Source: Aspidiotus rigidus (lineage: Eukaryota; Arthropoda; Insecta; Hemiptera; Diaspididae). From it: a stretch of 64,000 bases of DNA. The DNA lies in NCBI GenBank assembly GCA_035079385.1, contig JAVHKY010000004.1:11625001-11689000 (forward strand), written 5' to 3'. Positions 1-11,271 of the stretch are shown here, piece by piece. How positions within the stretch are numbered: position 1 is the first letter of the stretch; every line of letters starts with the position of its first letter. The position numbers and the translations under genes are program-made. Below the pieces are notes generated by a model that saw nothing but the letters and a program-made list of their open reading frames with translations, was not told where the DNA came from and did not search any database.

Positions 1-2420
1 TAGAAAAACCGAACTATCGGAAGAATCGATGGTATCTGAATTGAAAGTTCGACCTAATTGTAATATCATTTCTACTTTTAAATTGAGGATTGGTGGTGAA
101 ATTCATTATTTTAGCCTGTGAATCCCTACAGAAATAACGCCATGTTTTTTATCAAGAAAAAAATTGAAAATGATCAACGTACCCAAGATCAAAATGTTTC
201 TCCATATGTTCTTCATTGTTCACAAATAGATAGTACGAGTATGTTTTTGAAAACCTCATGGGCACGGGATCAAATTATAAATATGTAAGATTTTTTTCAT
301 CGAAAGCAAACAAATATAAAAAAATAATGATAAGCTAGTAAGTATGATATTATTTTGAGCAAAAATACGTAATTTTGTAATCATACCAACTATAAAAAAG
401 GCGGAAAAAAATTGCCTCCAATTTTTCTCGCGTCTTCTTTCTTTTCGAAAAGTTGGCGTAAAGAGGATAGAGCTTTCAACAATGAACAGTAATTTGTAGT
501 ACGATATACTACTTGTAAGAAAATATTATGATGAAGTCCATTCTTCCGATCATAGACCATGTGAAATTTGGTTCATTTAATTACGTTTAGGAATGAAAAC
601 TTTTTAATATTTATGATTTTCGTCCAACGAGGTATGCGGGTACGTGCGTCCGTTCCCACCCATGATAGTATAATAGTACCTAATGTTAATAATAGATTCA
701 CTTTGAAAATGATAACGGAAGATTACATCGAAACGAAATCTATTCATTCAAGAGTTGGTTCGCATTAACGCGCGTTCGAAATGGTGGAAGCCAAAAATCA
801 TTGAGCCGTTGATTTTGATATCGTGCTTTAATTTCTGTTCCGCTGATTTGAGCGGATATTTGTGATTATGAAACCAGAAACAAAATTTCTTTGTAGTATC
901 GTATCTCTTTTTTGGATTCGAAATCTATGGGAAATATATTTACAATTTCGGCAAGTACGTAATGTTTTCAATTGTTTTTTTTTATTTTCTTGGATGATGT
1001 AGCGGAGTTCGCATTTGAAAAATACATTTTACCTTCCTTTCCTTCATTATCCTTGGCGCAGTAAAATATCTCACAAATGAAGTGGTTTATTTACGTGACT
1101 CGTTACTGTACAGTTCTCGGTATGTGATTGTTAAAGACCGGAAAAATATGGAGTTGCATATCTATTTCTATGCATCCAGTTAGAGTATAATTATTTGAAT
1201 AATCTTTAGGTGGGTCGCGGTCGCGAAGTAATGAAAAATTTGCATGAAATGATTTTTTTCCAACCATTTAATGAGAATAATAATTAATAAACAATAGGTA
1301 ATGTAAAGTAAAATTGATAAAATTACGAAAATGGCACGAACAATTCCGCAAATAAAAATTGAAGAAATATTCGGACTAAAATAGTAGGCGCAGATCCGAG
1401 GGAAACAGATTCGGAAGTCGCATTTTAGTGGGATTCTTCACCATCAGTGGGTCACGAGATTTTTTTAGGTTAAAAGTAGGTCATGGTACAAGAAAGTTTG
1501 AAAACCACTGATCTTTTCGAATCATGAAATTTCCTGAAAAATGAAACCTCTTTAATTTTGCATATTTTGGATATTTAGCTCCAAAATGTATATTTTTGCA
1601 TATTTCTAGGGTCTACAGCACATATTTCAGTCATTTTCACAAATTTTTGAATATTTGGCGTTATTTTGTTGTTTGAATGCAATACCGTTCCATTTGTTAC
1701 ACGATCGACTAATTTCTGGACATTAATCTTAAAATAAAAATTGCAATCTTCTTATCGTTTTGTTAGTCAGTTCTATTGCGATCGCGAGAAAATTAAAAAT
1801 AAGCGGGAAGTGGCTTATAATGATAAGAAAACAAGGTAGAATACGATTCCTGACAAGTTGATAATTTTCCACTTCAGAAGTGAAAATTCCGTCGTTTGAC
1901 ACCAATATTGAAATTGCATATTTTGGAGTGAAAATGCATATTTTTTGCATACTTCAGCTAGGTACTCGAAACTTATAAAATGTGTGCATATTTCGAGATT
2001 TAGAGCGCATATTTTCCGGTCTTTAGTGATTGTACTATTCTACATTAACTTACGACGTGATTCATTAAGTTGATGTTGAGGGCTTCTCAGAAATTGAGAT
2101 AAGAACGAAGTATGAGAAAAATTTTGTTCTGATGCTTCGGATTCAATTATTCTTTATGTATTTCTTCTCCGAAATCCTGGTTCTTGTTGTGTTTCATAGT
2201 GTGTGATGGACTTTTCTACTTGCCCAAAAATAATATCATCTGAAGCTCTAATAGGGAAATTTTTTCAAATTTCTCATTTGAACCTGATTTTTCATTTTGC
2301 GAGCATAAAAAATTTCAATCTTAACATTTTATTTGCTTATAAGACTCAGAATACTCTGGAAAAACCGTCACGGTTTCTTTATCAGTGATCTTAACTTACT
2401 ATAACGAAATTGAACAAGGG
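1..2420. other. AT-rich intergenic region, no gene seen
   Basis: I see no convincing coding sequence on either strand; open frames are short and low-complexity. The one local structure is a cluster of GCATATTT-like motifs at about 1555-1660 and 1915-2030, which looks like two decayed copies of one repeat. No splice-linked exon chain was found. Confidence 0.5.
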
Positions 2421-2500
2421 GTACAGGGAATCTGTTTTATGGGAAGTAGAGGGACTTGAAAAAATTTAGACTCTAAAGCTATTTATGATAGGAATGGTGT
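2420..2500 (+). repeat. Solitary unit of the composite 46-bp repeat family
   Basis: The stretch holds a variant of the hairpin module (ACAGGGAATCTGT followed by TTTATGGG) and then one unit of the 46-bp repeat (GACTTGAAAAAATTTAGAC, then a TATTTATGATAGGA-type end). It is an isolated copy of the family that forms the arrays at 13.6-16.4 kb. Confidence 0.6.
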
Positions 2501-5500
2501 AGCGTCACAGCTTTCCAAGGGGGGTAGTGCCCCTTGAAAGATGCTGAAAGTGTAGCCTAGCCTATGCCCGAAACCAGTCGAACCAAAAAGAAGAGAAACC
2601 AGGGATGCCACTCTGTCTCATTAGATACATATAAAAGGTATGGTCTGACAGAGAAGACCAATGAAGAATTTTGCCCAGATTTTCTTGAAAGCTGCGGGGA
2701 CAAAAGACCCACAATTTAGAAGCTAAGCTACACTTGCTAGCTTTCGGCGCTTTAAGAGAGGGTTACGCCTACTTGTTCCCTCTCCGAGTGGAATTATCGG
2801 CATATTCCACCGACGATTAACTTACAGAATAATTGTAATTAATGAAGATTTCTTCTACTCGTAATATTACCGTAGAAAGAAGACTGAACGTATCATGAAA
2901 TAAAATGACACTGGTTGGAGCCACGGAATAAAAACTATAATTATGCCCGGGTTACGAGCATGCAAGAACAGACAATTGAAAAATCAAACGGATATATGCA
3001 CCCGAAATACGGGTCAAAACTGATAATAATGGAAATGAAATAAATCGGTGAACGACAAACAATGCATGAACTTAGTTATCAGGAAATAATTAAATGAGGT
3101 AACTCGTATTAATAGATACAGTTAATTATGATTAACTAAGATGTGTTTGTCCCAAAAAATCCCTTCGGGGTTGAATTTGGAACGAACCAGAAATGTGGAG
3201 AATGGAACTTGTCCATATCAAAATAAATCGGAAATACTGAACAATTTTAGAGTAGGGAAAAGGAGCGAGTCGGCGCTGCGCGACCATCGCCTTGAATATC
3301 CTCGTTGGCCTTACCTGGCCCGACCATGGAAAATTTCCAAAAGTAAAATGAGCAAAAGCCCGTCTAGCAAGTCTCACTGGGCGAATGGGGTACGTATATA
3401 AAAATAAAATAAAAGAAGAGAATTAAAGTCAAGTTATCGTAAATCAAATTACGTCCCAGATTCGCGGGAGACAAAGCCACCAGCGGGGTGCTACAAAAAA
3501 TGTAGGTGAGCTCAAATAGGGCTCGGGGATACCGAAACTAGGTCGCGCGAGCCGCTAGCTCAACCCAAAATTTTTAAATACGCTCATCGGCGCCCAAGTG
3601 TAATATTAAAAAAATATATTGTACGAGCTTACTCGCACGATTCAAACAGTAAAAAAGAAAACGAATTAAAGGGTAAACGTAATTTAGCGTTCAAAACTTG
3701 GGAGTCTGCTATAATCAAAAAATATTTTACTCGCCGTAAATAAACGGAGCACATGTAGATCAGCTCGAAAACGCGCGCGCATCCGATGATCTGCGTCCGA
3801 AAAGAAATGTAACTTTTCCTCCAAAGAATAATTTTTACATCTCAGGAAGAGGACCTTTTGGGATTCAAGTTGAACGGTATAGGAATCTTTAATTGTATAA
3901 TAAAGAGTGTGGCGTTGATGCACAATCATAGTATAATAAAAGCAAGATAAACAAATGAAAAATAAGAAACATGGAAAATAGAGGAATAATTATGAAAAGT
4001 GAAAAAGACGCCTAAGCGGCGACAAACGAAAATATAAAAGGACGATATAAAATAATAACTAGTGACAGCAGTTGGTGGATCGATGTTGGAAACCGGGTGG
4101 AAACATCTCGGTGCAAAAGCTCCCGGAGAGGCATCCTGGCAAAATGGTACGAATGGCGAAATCATTGAGATGAGTTGTTATTGGATCGGCATTTGGGCAG
4201 CATTTGGGGGTCGGGATGGCCCCCGCATAAGTGAGCCTAGCCGCTCATGGTTGTGAAACAATTTTTCCAGAACATCGATAACGGCACAGAACTACGGCAA
4301 TAATACTAGCGCAACTTCTCGCACTCGAATCAGACTATCGGCGAGTGAAAATGATAAACTAGATATGTTTATACAAACACACGTTTACGAGCACAAGTTA
4401 TTTGGCGAACCTAATTCTATTTATCTGATCGCTTGTTACATCAAGCTAAAATTTTGTGTGCGATTGAAATTCGAAACTTTAATTGTCGCGGTGCGGAATT
4501 TTCTCTTGTGACATATACCGACACTTTAAAATCGAGACCAGGCGCGACAAAAAAAAAAAAAAAAAATAATAATAATAATAATAATCACGAGCGAGTCACT
4601 TTGCAAAAACGTAACAATATACTCGTAATATTGTTCGAGAGCGATTTTCGGACACAAGCTACGTAGACTTTTGATCTCGGAATTTTCTGAGCAACTCCGA
4701 TCGACTAACGTCAACATCATCTCTTGTCGACTCCTGTTTCGCAGACTTCCTACTTTGGCTGCTCCCATTCTCTTAGCAGCATCGAATCAAGAGTCGACAA
4801 GGAGTTATTGATTGGCTAGGCTTTCCTTACTACAAGGGCCATCTTTGGTAGATCAACCTATCACAATACTGGTAGTGATAGCAACACATATACGCCCCCA
4901 ATGTACAGAAACCCGCGAGAAAGCAACAGTCAGTTGACCCAAACATCAAGGGTGGCCGAAAGAGGAATTTGAATCCACACGTGTTTGGGACCAACAGTAA
5001 GAAAAACTTAAGAACAGACGATGACTTTTACGACTTCCTCTAGTGTATGCATCCACCAGACCGTCTCGCAGATGAACTGCATAAAGTCAGTCCTGCACAT
5101 CCCCTGCTGCGGACTCATTGACAATTTCCTAAGGTCCGGCGGTAACAGAGAGAATCTTTTTAGGAAATAATGAAATTAACTATTGGGTGAATTCAATCGT
5201 AAAATAACTCGACACTCAACTGTATCTGTAAGACTAAGTGTGTAATAGGGTTTATATGATCCGTTTAACCAACTTCCTTTTCTTTTCTCAGAAACAAGCA
5301 GAAAGATTCTCTGTGTTAGGTCCAGCCTCAAGGACAGTCATGCAGTGTTGGTGTGCATGCGTACATTAAATAAAAGATCTTAAACGAGGAAGATTTAATT
5401 TAGAACCTAAAATAGGATTTAGACTGACTATAGTCACAGATGTTTGAATAAACGGACTTGTCGCCTTCTCTTTCAATAGAATATATTATACAAGGGTAGA

Positions 5501-5780
5501 TGCGGTATATGCTGGCTATACCAGATCGCAATAGGCTGCACTAAAATGCTTCAAAAAAAAAGTTAATACGGAAATATCGAGAGAAATAGTCGCCTAATAA
5601 CATATATAGCAATTGAGACGTATTACGGGGCAATTATATGCATTTTTGTTGTGCGTACAAAAAATGTGACGCTACAATGGAACTTGAAAAAATTTCTACT
5701 TTCGAGCTTCATCTGGGTTTTAACAGGGAACCTCTCCCCACCGTTCGCCATTCAGCCGGCCGACAACTCTCCTCCTGTCA
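2500..5780. other. Intergenic region, no gene recognised
   Basis: Both strands carry short open frames around 3132-3401 and 3684-4256, but none shows a recognisable domain or splice context. A GGCGCCCAA string near 3590 recalls an LTR primer-binding site, yet no LTR pair is visible. An A-run followed by (AAT)n lies at about 4550-4585. At 5680-5720 a decayed 46-bp-family unit and a broken AACAGGGAACC module precede a MITE. Confidence 0.4.
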
Positions 5781-6111
5781 TATAGTCGCCCTCGGATACA
5801 AAATTTGTAACTCCAATTTATCAGGAGATGAACAAACCTCGTAACTCCAATTTTTATTGAAAATGTGATTTTAGCACCATCTGGTGGAGGAAAGAAAGAC
5901 ACATCGATGACAGCGACCATGAACTTGAAAGATCAATGGTCATCTGAAAAATTGAAAGAAACAAACCTTGTAACTCCGTTTTTTGCTGTCCTTTGCAAAC
6001 AGCAACCAACAGTTTTTTGTGTCTCCTGTAAAATTTAAAAATTGGAGTTATGAGGTCTGTTCATCTCTTGATATATTGGAGTTACGAGTTTTGTATCCGA
6101 GGGCGACGATA
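5781..6111. mobile_element. MITE with long terminal inverted repeats
   Basis: The ends are inverted copies of each other over about 70 bp: GTCGCCCTCGGATACAAAA near the left end and its complement near the right end, continuing through a TAACTCCAA block. The element is about 331 bp and has no coding capacity. TA lies at both edges, so a TA-target (Tc1/mariner-like) origin is plausible but inferred. It sits between two inverted pieces of the 46-bp repeat family (about 5680-5720 and 6115-6160). Confidence 0.7.
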
Positions 6112-6383
6112 AACAGCTCGAAGCTTGATGGAAGTAGAAATTTTTTCAAGTCCAAGTATAACTTAGAAGTCTATTCCCAAGTCCCAGGGACAATTTTCCA
6201 AGGCCAACTCAACCTTAAAAGCATTATGATGCTAAAACGTTTGCAGTCTTAGACACTGAGCTCATCGAAGTAGAAAAAATATTTTACTTTTAATGAGTCG
6301 ACTTTTAAAGAAATTATTCCACGACTGAAGGAAAAAAAAAAATAATCAACAGCGTAGAATTAATTCAAAAAAGGAAATACTCG

Positions 6384-6745
6384 TCTTCTTCTTCTTCAAG
6401 CACCGACTCCGCGACGGAGGTTGGTGATCCACAACGCAATGGTAACCTTTGAAACAGCGCATCGGAAGAGCTCAATTGATGTACATCCGAACCAGCGTCT
6501 TAAATCCTTCATCCTATGGACCGTTTTCCCGCTATCTTCTCCTCTATCAATAATCTGAGAATCTCATATTTTTCTCCCCGTAAGACATGTCCGAGATAAC
6601 ACAGCTTCCGTTTCTCGATAGAGCGCATATAACTTCCACCTGCTTCTTCATTCTATCCAGGACTTCATCGATGTTGGTTACTTTCTGTGTCCATGAAATT
6701 TTCAAAATGCGGCGGTATGCGTAAATTTCAAATGCTTCGAAATAC
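6384..6745 (-). mobile_element. RTE-type LINE, 3' fragment
   Basis: Read on the minus strand, this segment encodes the familiar C-terminal stretch of RTE-like retrotransposon polyproteins: FEAFEIYAYRRILKISWTQ, then VTN, then GEKYEILRLLIEEKIAGKRS, with frameshifts and stops between the blocks. It ends in a short GAA/AAG microsatellite (CTTCTTCTTCTTC on +), the usual tail of this group. The reverse transcriptase core is absent, so this is a dead 5'-truncated copy. It is related to the longer copy at 46.98-49.45 kb. Confidence 0.75.
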
Positions 6746-7330
6746 TCGTAGATACAGAAATTGAGAGACAGCGAGAGTATTCACAAAAATTTGAAGTAGA
6801 ATGTAGGAGAACATATGTGAAGGAGCTGGTCCGGTGTAAGTAGCTTCAAGATACCGAAAAAATATTGCCTCATATGTATCTTCCGCATTGAGAAAGTTTG
6901 CGTGGTCCAGAAACAGAAAATATTTGAAATTCGGCTCCAAACTTAATCACTTCTGCAGATTGACTCTCTTTATTAGTACCTATATTGCATGTTCCGTGCC
7001 CCATGGTAAAAGAGCCACGCAAAATTAGAAGTAGGATGCGAATGAGGATATTTAAGTCCCCATATAATTCCATTAATTACAAATCATTCAAATATACATC
7101 GCGATGTCATATTATATAGTTCGGGAGTCGACATTTTTCCACATCTCCCTTCTGTCATAACATGGCTCAGAAATATCGAAATTTTTTCAAATCCTTATCC
7201 TTCTATCATTGGAAACTAAATTTTTTTCAAGTCCTCCTCTTATAATACCTTATACTGATTAGCCAAACTTGAATCTATGGAGTAAAATTGTGCATATTTT
7301 TCTTGGTTTTCAACGCTGTTCAAATTTGAT
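6746..7330. other. Noncoding, with decayed 46-bp repeat units
   Basis: From about 7118 to 7255 there are three or four degenerate units of the 46-bp family in reverse orientation (GGGAGTCGACATTTTTCCAC, AATATCGAAATTTTTTCAAA and similar). The remainder shows nothing recognisable. Confidence 0.5.
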
Positions 7331-7331
7331 A

Positions 7332-7582
7332 TCAAATGATAATGCCTTGAACCCGAAAGCTATAAGATCCTCGACCAGAAACAGAACCAGCTTCAACAGA
7401 GGCTTTAAAAGACGCAAATGCCAATGCTGAATTGAATTTTCTTATATTTTCTTGAAAATTCTTACTCTGGAGTCCACTTTTATTGAACAATAGGTTATTG
7501 CTTATACGTTGAACTCTAGGAATTATTTTACGTGAAAAAGCTCTAGATTTCAAAATATCAACATCTCCAAGATTTTCTAAGC
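7332..7582 (-). CDS. Possible 3' exon downstream of the OTU-like segment
   Basis: A minus-strand reading frame opens after a TTGTAG acceptor-like site near 7583 and runs to a stop at 7332. It contains LENLGDVDILKSRAF near its start and a Ser/Gly-rich end (VEAGSVSGRGSYSFR). I do not recognise a domain. Its position downstream of the OTU segment on the same strand makes it a candidate C-terminal exon of that gene, but no matching donor was found. It could be fortuitous. Confidence 0.25.
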
Positions 7583-7761
7583 CAATACCACACCTACAAT
7601 ATTTAAGGATAATCCGAACTTACCTAGATACATCTAAAACTTCAAGTTGGAAATAAATAATGCCACATTTCTCGCATGAAATAGGTAAATCGGATTAGGT
7701 ACTTTCCACCCATACAACATTTATATTACAGGACTCGGGTTTTCATCTTGTCTCTTCACTT

Positions 7762-8340
7762 TTAAAATACAAAGCTCCACGATGGGCACAGCAAGTGCAA
7801 TTCATTTCTTCTACATTCTTCTAGATAAGGTAGTCGACCGAGACGCATATCATTCAAACATGAAAGATTATTTACTGGTTGTACTGTCGATCTATTTCTC
7901 GAGTATTCATGGGTCTTTATCAATTCAACATCATCAGAATTCAAAATTCTCTCATCAACCACTTCTATTGACGACCCCTCCACTGGACTCAGAATTTGAT
8001 TGTTTTCATTTTCCATCAGTGGCTCTTAATGATTGTTATTCGAGTATAGTAACTTGATAGGATTATTATCTGTACATGGATGAGCAAATGTAACTTTTGA
8101 AAATATTTTTACAGAAAGTAAACTTTCAGCTTCTCTTTCATAAAGCCATATGTCCCGTGAATACAACTGAGAAACGGAAAATATTTCAATATGGTCACCA
8201 TAAACAGATGGGTCTCTTAATTTTGATACATAATCAACAACAGAAACAGTCTCGTTGATAAATGTTGCAATAAATGGACCGAAATAACAACTCTTCTGAC
8301 TATAATATGATCGCATCGCGACGCACTCAATTCTTAGACG
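7762..8340 (-). pseudogene. OTU-domain (ovarian tumour-like deubiquitinase) fragment, probably decayed
   Basis: The minus-strand frame from about 8340 reads like the C-terminal half of an OTU cysteine protease domain of the otu/OTUD4 type. RLRIECVAMRSYY leads into CYFGPFIATFINE, then DYVSKLRDPSVYGDHIEI, FSVSQLYSRDIWLYE and LLYSNNNH, where the last His aligns with the catalytic His of the family. A TAA at 8026-8028 follows that His directly, where the family normally has a Tyr, and the same frame then stays open to 7762. The N-terminal half with the catalytic Cys is absent here, and an oppositely oriented LINE begins within about 25 bp. I infer a gene broken by the LINE and a nonsense mutation; a genuine short exon of a larger gene is the alternative. 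Confidence 0.6.
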
Positions 8341-8363
8341 ATAAGCATGAATATCTTTATTGA

Positions 8364-9134
8364 AAAGTAAATAAGAGACTCCTGATCAGTTCAGCAAAGA
8401 AGGAGTCATGGAGATCTTTTGTCGCCAATATCAATGAACCTGTTTCTAATGCCTCTATGTGGAGAGACATTAAGAAATTATCAGGGAGGTTCTCTTCTCA
8501 TCAAATTAACCACATAGAAATGAATGATTCAATCTTTACACACACACACACACAGGATATAGCCGAAGCACTTGTCTCCCACTTTTCTTCTGTCTCATCG
8601 AACTCAAATTATTCCGCCTCATTCCTTCGAAAAAAATATGAATCAGAATCCTCCCTGATAAATTTCGATTCCTCCGACAACACTCACTGTTACAATCAAC
8701 CAATCACTCAAATCGAACTCACCTCAACCCTACACAAAAATCTCAAAAATGCATCCCCAGGACCGGACAACACACATGTCACTATGCTCAAAAATCTTCA
8801 CCCTACCGCTCTTGAATATCTCCTTTCTCTTTTCAATTCGATTTTATCAGAAGGTATCTACCCTACAGACTGGAAATTGGCGTTCATTCTACCTATTCTG
8901 AAACCTGGGAAAGATCCGTCTTCCCCCTCTTCATATCGGCCCATTGCCCTCACCAGTGTGTTGGGCAAACTGTTTCAAAAAATAATTAACAAAAGACTTT
9001 GGTGGTTCCTCGAACAAAACAATCTACTATCCCCTGTACAATATGGCTTCAGAAAAGGTCGTAACTCAATTCAAGCTCTTGCCGACCTCCACACCCAAAT
9101 TCAACAAGCCTTCCTTTCGAACTCCCCCCCCCCT
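8364..9134 (+). pseudogene. LINE polyprotein segment 1: reverse transcriptase N-terminal part
   Basis: This frame holds the linker after the missing endonuclease (SWRSFVANIN, MWRDIKKLSGRF) and the early RT blocks: LKNASPGPDNTH, the LPILKPGKDPSSPSSYRPIA block with ALTSVLGKLFQ, and YGFRKGRNSIQAL. The frame is lost in a C-run at 9123-9133, after which the RT motif A continues one frame over. The visible cause is a homopolymer length change. The 741-nt frame beginning with ATG at 8457 is an internal part and not an independent gene. Confidence 0.85.
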
Positions 9135-10317
9135 CTATACAATATTCTTCGATCTTCAAGAAGCGTACCCGCGGGTCTGAAGACATTACATATGTAAACA
9201 ACTATTTACATTCGGTCTACGAAGAAATCTCCCAAAAATTCTCCAAAGTTTCCTACAAGACAGATTCATCTCCGTCAGATTACAGGATAAGCTCTCCTCT
9301 CATTATATAATTGAAAACGGTGTTCCGCAAGGAGAAGTACTGAGCGTTCTTCTCTTTTTGGTCGCCATTAACGACCTTCCATTAAACACCAGCTTCCCAA
9401 TTTCTCAAAGACTTTTTGCCGACGATTACAGCATCTCGCTCTGCTCTTCAAATCCTATCAGGGCTCACAGATTCTTACAAGAATCCTTGGACAATATTTC
9501 CTTTTGGTCATCTGACCGCGGCTTCCAATTTTCTCAAAACAAAACATTTCTAATTATCTTCCATAAAAAAAAGAAATCTCCTCCATCAACTCCCTCACTT
9601 TATCTTCAAAATTTTCCAATTAAAACCACTGATTCAATAAAATTTCTAGGACTCTTACTTGATCAAAAACTAACTTGGATTCCACACATCAAATTACTAA
9701 AAGCCAATGGTTTACGCTCGATGAATACCCTAAAATATCTTTCTCACCCTCGACTGGGTTGCAACCGAAAATTACTCCTAAATCTGTACAAAAGTTTAAT
9801 CCGATCACAACTAGACTATGGAGCCCCTATCTACAATCTCGCCAATAAATCGTCTTTAGCTCTTTTGGACACAATCCATTCCTCATCTCTTAGGCTGGTT
9901 TTGGGAGCATTCAGAACGAGCCCTAGTCTTGGTCTGTGTGCCGAGGCAGCGGAACCACCTCTATCTGTTCGCCGATCCACCCTCTCTTCGAATCTTCTTA
10001 TTTCGATATCTCAATTTCCAAATTCCCCCGTTTACAAATCTTTAATCTCTGAAATTAATCCAATTTTTAATCGTATATCCATACGTACTTGCTTAGAAAC
10101 TTCTCTCGCTCGTAATCTCAAAATTTCAACCCTTCCGCCTATCCTGACAGCTACCCCCCCCCCATGGCTATTCTCCATTCCTGATATCAGACTAGACCTT
10201 ACGGAAGTTCCTAAAGTCAGCAATTCAATTTATCGAAAACATAATTATAGCAAAACTTATCGACGAATTTGCAGGTTATACCCTTTGTCTCACAGATGGC
10301 TCAAAATATCGCCATAG
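9135..10317 (+). pseudogene. LINE polyprotein segment 2: RT catalytic core and thumb
   Basis: After the C-run the new frame reads TIFFDLQEAYPRV, with the catalytic Asp codon at 9151-9153. A TGA at 9178-9180 stands where a Trp (TGG) is usual. Beyond it the same frame stays open through ENGVPQGEVLSVLLF (motif B) and LFADDYSISL (motif C, two catalytic Asp), then through SQNKT and KFLGLLLDQKLTW to the thumb region (LIRSQLDYGAPIY). It stops at 10317, because the RNase H continues in another frame from roughly 10250. Catalytic residues are kept, so decay is recent. Confidence 0.85.
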
Positions 10318-11206
10318 AACATCTTACGCGTTCTCCATTGGTGGCGAAATGGAGGCATACCGCATACGAAATTCAGCGTCGGTATACACAGCTGAATTAA
10401 ACGGTATCCTTGCCTGTATATCACAAATTGCGCAACTACTACCGGAACAAAAATACCTTCTTTTGACTGACTCCCTCTCGTCTCTACAAGCCATTGCGGA
10501 TCCTTTCTCAACTAACCCCTTAATTCAACGTATATTTTTGGCTCTCCACACTACGAAATTAATAAACTCTCATATCACTCTGGCTTGGATTCCTGAACAC
10601 GTTGACCTTCCACCTCACGACTCAGTAGATAAAGCAGCCAAACAAGCAACATCTCTTCCTAAAATAACGGACCCTATTCTCTCACCGGCAAAAGACCTAA
10701 AAGTATATTACGCTTCCTTAATTTCCCAACTTTGGCTTTCCTCTTGGAAAAATTTAACTGACAACAAATTGAGAAAAATTAAAACCAATCCCTCTTCATG
10801 GTCCTTATCCCACAGACATCCTAGACGAGAGGAAGTCATCTTAGCTCGACTGAGAATAGGACACACTCGTCTTACTCATACTCACCTTCTAGCAAACCTT
10901 GGCCCACTATCCTGTCCGCACTGTCTCGATGACAATTTAACAGTTGAACACTTTTTCTCTTGCCCGACTTTACAACCTCTCCGATATTCCCTCAACATTT
11001 CTATTAATATACAACAAACTCTCAATAACAACTCCGAAACAATTGACTCAACTCTAACTTACTTACGATCTACTGAATTTTACAACCACGTGATGACGCC
11101 AAAAAAAAAAAAAAGAATATTTTTGTTTTCCTTTATATTTTTATTTCATCTCAATTCTTGTACATGTATTTTGTTTTCAACTTTCCTTCCTTTCTACTTA
11201 ATGTAA
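10262..11206 (+). pseudogene. LINE polyprotein segment 3: RNase H and Cys/His tail
   Basis: The RNase H domain starts upstream of the first ATG of this frame, with LCLTDGSK near 10290 (first catalytic Asp), then VYTAELNGI (Glu), LLTDSLSSLQ (Asp) and DSVDKAAKQA (last Asp). An IPEHV block matches the usual IPGHV, with Glu in place of Gly. The end carries CPHCLDDNLTVEHFFSC, the Cys-Cys-His-Cys tail typical of such LINEs. The last residues are lysine-rich low-complexity sequence before the terminal A-run. Confidence 0.85.
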
Positions 11207-11271
11207 AAGCAGAACTATCTGCCAAGCAAATAGCCCTGCTCGTAAAAAAAAAAAAAAAAAAAAAAAAAAAA

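Larger units (their letters stand above)
8364..11271 (+). mobile_element. Non-LTR retrotransposon (LINE with RNase H, I-like), 5'-truncated and broken
   Basis: One element spans three overlapping open segments and ends in a 28-nt A-run (11244-11271), the poly(A) tail of a LINE. The open frame begins after a TGA at 8361; the endonuclease and ORF1 are missing. In order it encodes the RT N-terminal region, RT motifs A, B and C, the thumb, an RNase H domain and a Cys/His tail. The presence of RNase H places it among the I/R1/Loa-type LINEs; the exact clade is not settled. It lies antisense to the OTU fragment. I could not identify a clear target-site duplication. Confidence 0.88.

Noticed and set aside
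3580..3605. GGCGCCCAA string like an LTR-retrotransposon primer-binding site
   Set aside because: No LTR pair, polypurine tract or gag/pol homology found around it.
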